A stretch of 64,000 nt of DNA from Neocallimastix lanati (nom. inval.) (Eukaryota; Neocallimastigomycota; Neocallimastigomycetes; Neocallimastigales; Neocallimastigaceae). The notes under the pieces were generated by a model. The model did not search any database. It was given only the letters and a program-made list of their open reading frames with translations, and was not told where the DNA came from. The DNA lies in contig JACVTC010000066.1 of assembly GCA_016946835.1 (NCBI GenBank), positions 786,001 to 850,000 on the forward strand, read 5' to 3'. A program made the translations under genes and the position numbers. Positions 60,410 through 64,000 of this stretch are shown one piece after another (the first letter of the stretch is position 1; the number at the start of each line of letters is the position of its first letter).

Positions 60410-63060
60410 AAAAGATATTTCACCGGGGTTCTCGCTGCTATGGAACATCTATTGTCAACACAGGGTTAATTTTTTCCGTGGTATACACTCATTTACTAAT
60501 GCTAAAATGAAGGAATTTATTCATTCTAAATGCAAAAAAATTCAATGATAATATTTTGTCAGTAAAGAGAATTATCAAATTCAATGATAGCTTCTTTAAG
60601 ATAAAAGTATACGTATACACTCCATATTTCAACCTCAAAAAATTTAATGTAGTATTTAAAAAAGCACTATCAGGAGTTAAAATTTCATATTGTTGATGTT
60701 CCAAATGGTATCATAAGGTTTCTTTTCGGCATTTAAAACTAAATTTAATATCTAATAACACATCCAATGATATTAACACAGTAAACCTCAGTTCAACAAA
60801 TTTAGTAAATGTTAATAATGGCAATCATGAACTAATTGCTCCCAATATTCCTAATCTTAATTCTCAAAATCCATTTTCACATTCTAACACAGGAAAGTTT
60901 TCTTTTTGTCTTAGTTGGAATACCAACGGATGAAATTTTGTGAAAAGAGATAGTATTGAGTACTTCAAAACAATATTTAAACCATTATTTATATGTTTTC
61001 AGGAAACAGGTAATGGTACCAATGATGCTAGAAATCCATGTAAAGTAACACTTCCCAACTATAAATATTTCTTGAAAAGAATGGATCCTACTACTCCAGG
61101 TTGCAGAGATTTATATCTTGGTTATCATGTCTCATGTCAAGCAGTACTTGAAGATAATTCCTATACTTATCTTGTTTTCTTTAACAACTTATAGTCTCTG
61201 GAATCACTCTAAGTGTTCTGTTGGTAATGTCTATATTCCCACTAAGAAAACACTCATTACAAGTCCAATATGCATTTTCAGAAGTTTTCACATGGCTTCA
61301 GAATCACACTAATCATCTATCTATTCTTCTTGGAGACTTTAACATGAGTACCTCTGATTTACAAGATAAATTATCCATTAGTAACCTTGATAACTGGTTT
61401 ATTCTTCCGATTAATGGTTCACCTATTTCATAGACAAGAGGTAGTTTTTCATCAGATATTGATCATGCGTTTAGTCAATTCAAGTATGCTGGATAAAATG
61501 TCAAGTGCTTAATTTGTTGATTATCCTTCTGTATTTGATCATAAACCTCTCATGGTTTATTGTAAGAAAATTACCACAGATGAATCATTTTTGTTACCAA
61601 AAAAAAAATTTGTAAGATGGGATAGGTATAAATGTCTTGAACATAAGAAAGAAATATGTCATCACAATAAATTTGAAATTCTTAGTGAAGGAATAGGAAA
61701 GGAAGAACTTTCAATAGATTGTGTTATTGAAAAGTTCATTAATACTACCAATTCCATAGCTAAGGATTTATCGATTACATCTTCAACAGAAATCAGGAAA
61801 GCGATGTTTAGAATGTCACGAAAAATATATTGTCTTCAAAAGGTAAAACATATTAAATACAAACAAATTAAGCGTTATGTTTCTGCAAATGATTCCAATG
61901 AATTTTGCTAAAATAGTTGACTCGTATAACAGACTTTGTGAATCAATTCGTAAAAAATGTAACGAATTTAGGAAAAAAGAATATTTATTTTATTAAAATT
62001 GGATGTTCGTTAGCTCTTAAAAAGGATAGTAGGAAAGCATGGAAATGGGTTAAAAAGAATGCAAAAATTAATAATCAATCTTTCACGGTCTCTCATCCTA
62101 TTATTAGCGATGAAGAAATTTGCAAAGCAATCTCCTCCACTCCTAACTTTAAAGCTTGTGGTCCTGATAGGGATTCCAATGGAATTCTTCAAAGATGATT
62201 CAGAAGGATCAAGTGATAATAATTGTAACATTTCATCTGGCTTTAAATGTCTCAAAGCCTTAATCAATCGTATTTGGAATGATGATTTCCCAAAATCATG
62301 GAATAACGCATCAATAGTTTCTATTCATAAAAAGGGAGATTCATCAGATTGTAATAACTATCGTGGCATCTCTCTTATCAATATTGGATTAAAAAAAAAT
62401 GTGGCCAAAATCATCGCTAATGGAATCTCTAAATATGGAATTGATAAAGGAATTTTAAGACCTGAACAATATGGATTTCGTAAATGAAAAAGAACGAATA
62501 AGTCACTACACTTCATTAAGAATTATATGTCAGAGACGAAACTTTGAAAATAAAAGATACGAGACTTGTTTTTTTTTTTTTTTTTTTTTTTTGATCGTTA
62601 GAAAGGGTTGAATTCAGTTTCAGTTTCTATAGATATAATGTATGAATGGAGATTCATCACTTAGGAATAAGAGGTAAGTGCTATAATTTTATTTGAAAAA
62701 ACTTATACTAACCTTCCAAGACTTAGGTAAGGGTTGATGGACTATTATTGGAATAATCATATCGTATTAAGAAAGGTGTTCGTCAAGGTTGTCCCTCTCT
62801 CACCAATTTTTTTTTTTTTTTAACTTGTTCATTAATGATATTTTTTAATAAATGTGATATATATGAAATTCTTTATTGATAATAAACGCTGTTGTGGAGG
62901 TCTTTTTTTTTTTTTTTTTTTTTTTTTGCAGATGACATTGTGTTACAGGCTCCAACAAGATCTCAACTAAAGAAAATTATTAATATTTGCCAGTAGATGG
63001 GCAAGAAATAATGAAATACAATTTTGGCATCAAAAAGTGTGCCAGGTTAGTAATACGAAG
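60410..63060 (+). pseudogene. Decayed LINE (non-LTR retrotransposon): endonuclease and reverse transcriptase
   Basis: Plus-strand fragments in changing frames. 60410-60890 encodes an N-terminal region (IIKFNDSFFKIKVYVYTPYF). An AP-type endonuclease follows: SWNTNG near 60913, FICFQETGNG near 61000, VGNVYIPTKK near 61225, LLGDFN near 61335 and SDIDHAF near 61460. RT follows: ACGPD near 62155, HKKGDSSDCNNYRGISLIN near 62325, GVRQGCPLS near 62765 and FADDIVL near 62928. Stops, frameshifts and poly-T expansions (62570-62592, 62803-62820 and 62901-62927) break it repeatedly. The order endonuclease then RT is that of APE-type LINEs. Confidence 0.85.
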
Positions 63061-63299
63061 GGAAATTTCAAGATTTCTTAATAACAGTAATTCTACCTTT
63101 TAACGAAAGTATTATAATCTTGGAGGTTAGGTTTCGTTTTCTATGAACTATTTTTTCTGAATTTATTTATACCCATTTATTTTGAATATTACTTTTTTAT
63201 TTCACGTTACTATTTTAAATAGTATTATGTTCTAATTGGACAAATAATATTTATTTTTTTTTTGTTTCAAAAAAAAAAAAAAAGTATTCATATAATTAA

Positions 63300-63330
<31 letters not shown>

Positions 63331-63356
63331 AAGTTTAAAATTCGCAATAATTGCAG

Positions 63357-63414
<58 letters not shown>

Positions 63415-64000
63415 TTAGTTATAGGATTATTAATAATCCCTGGACAGACCAATTATTCTTGTCAGATTCAAATTCATTCTCCAAAAAAAAGAGAAATAGT
63501 TATGGGAAAGAATAAAAATTGGCATTCAAACATAAAAAAATAAATCATAAATAATTGAATAATAAATAATAAATAATAAATAATAAATAATAAATAATAA
63601 ATAATAAATAATAAATAATAAATAATAAATAATAAGTAAATAAATAATAAATCATAAATAATCAAGAGTATTTATTAATAAATAATTATATAATAAATTA
63701 TAAATAATGAAAAAGAGTATTTATTTAATCTATTTATCTATTTATAAAATAAAATAAATTATGATTACAATTTAAAAAAAAAAAAAAAAAAAAAGTTGCT
63801 TCTTTATTATTTTTATTATTTAAAAATATAAAATTTTTAATATATATATATAGTCTAAAAAAAAAAAAAAAAAAAAAAAAAGTTATAAAGAGTAATTTTT
63901 CTTATAAGCCTTAACCTTGATTGATTTTCCTGCTATATCTTTCTTCCAATAAAAGTGCTTTTTACTTACTTCATTATTCATTCTCTGTATGATTGAGTTT
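63061..64000. other. Intergenic with microsatellites
   Basis: (AAAT)n at 63296-63330, poly-A of about 50 bases at 63361-63411, a block of TAAATAA-type units at 63541-63660, and further poly-A tracts. Short less AT-rich pieces at 63421-63480 and 63905-63990 are unidentified. No gene supported. Confidence 0.55.

Noticed and set aside
60489-60704. A minus-strand open frame of 71 residues
   Set aside because: Shadow of the LINE, whose plus-strand frame here reads as a plausible N-terminal region continuing into the endonuclease.

Overview
This is a very AT-rich eukaryotic nuclear window. Genes are sparse and mobile elements dominate. It has GT-AG introns in a seven-exon gene, a tRNA gene without an encoded CCA, long poly-A, poly-T and AT-microsatellite tracts, Asn-rich low-complexity stretches in the retroelement proteins, and Ty3/gypsy, Ty1/copia and LINE elements side by side. 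This fits an anaerobic gut fungus (Neocallimastigomycota) best. That is inference; a dictyostelid-like amoeba is the main alternative, because retroelement insertion next to tRNA genes is a hallmark there.

Layout. 1-2144 is the 3' part of a decayed Ty1/copia element (+) that landed inside a Ty3-type LTR. From 2145 to 42490 the DNA is almost entirely an end-to-end stack of Ty3/gypsy elements and solo LTRs, named here in order: B' (partial LTR), A (full, minus), C1 (solo), F (solo), E (full, minus, decayed), G, H, C2, I (solo), B (full, minus, almost intact), D (full, plus), C3 (solo). Nearly every junction carries the same 4-5 bp, ACAA or ACAAG. The stack ends 14 bp upstream of a tRNA-Thr(UGU) gene at 42497-42568. 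The simplest reading is repeated integration at one Pol III-associated site, each new copy pushing older ones outward.

The four full Ty3 elements (A, B, D, E) share one plan: LTR; primer-binding site beginning TGGTGGAGA; gag with a CCHC knuckle (mutated in D); a -1 frameshift cassette (U UUA AAY plus a short hairpin at the gag stop); then pol in the order protease, reverse transcriptase, RNase H, integrase; polypurine tract; LTR. Breaks differ: A has a 353-bp insertion in pol, B one late nonsense codon, D two frameshifts, and E several nonsense codons and frameshifts. The leaders of B and E are long, less AT-rich than their surroundings and full of predicted RNA hairpins.

Downstream of the tRNA lies the one clear host protein gene: a seven-exon minus-strand gene (44031-46592) for a predicted 528-residue protein with seven membrane segments and a C-terminal RGS domain. 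The rest of the window (46.6-64 kb) holds AT-rich intergenic DNA, a (ATT)n microsatellite of about 93 units, a decayed copia remnant with a perfect 28-bp palindrome, a foldback structure of about 5 kb with 1.3-1.4 kb inverted arms, a less AT-rich stretch ending in poly-A, and a decayed LINE (60.4-63.06 kb). No bacterial-type operons or CRISPR arrays are present.
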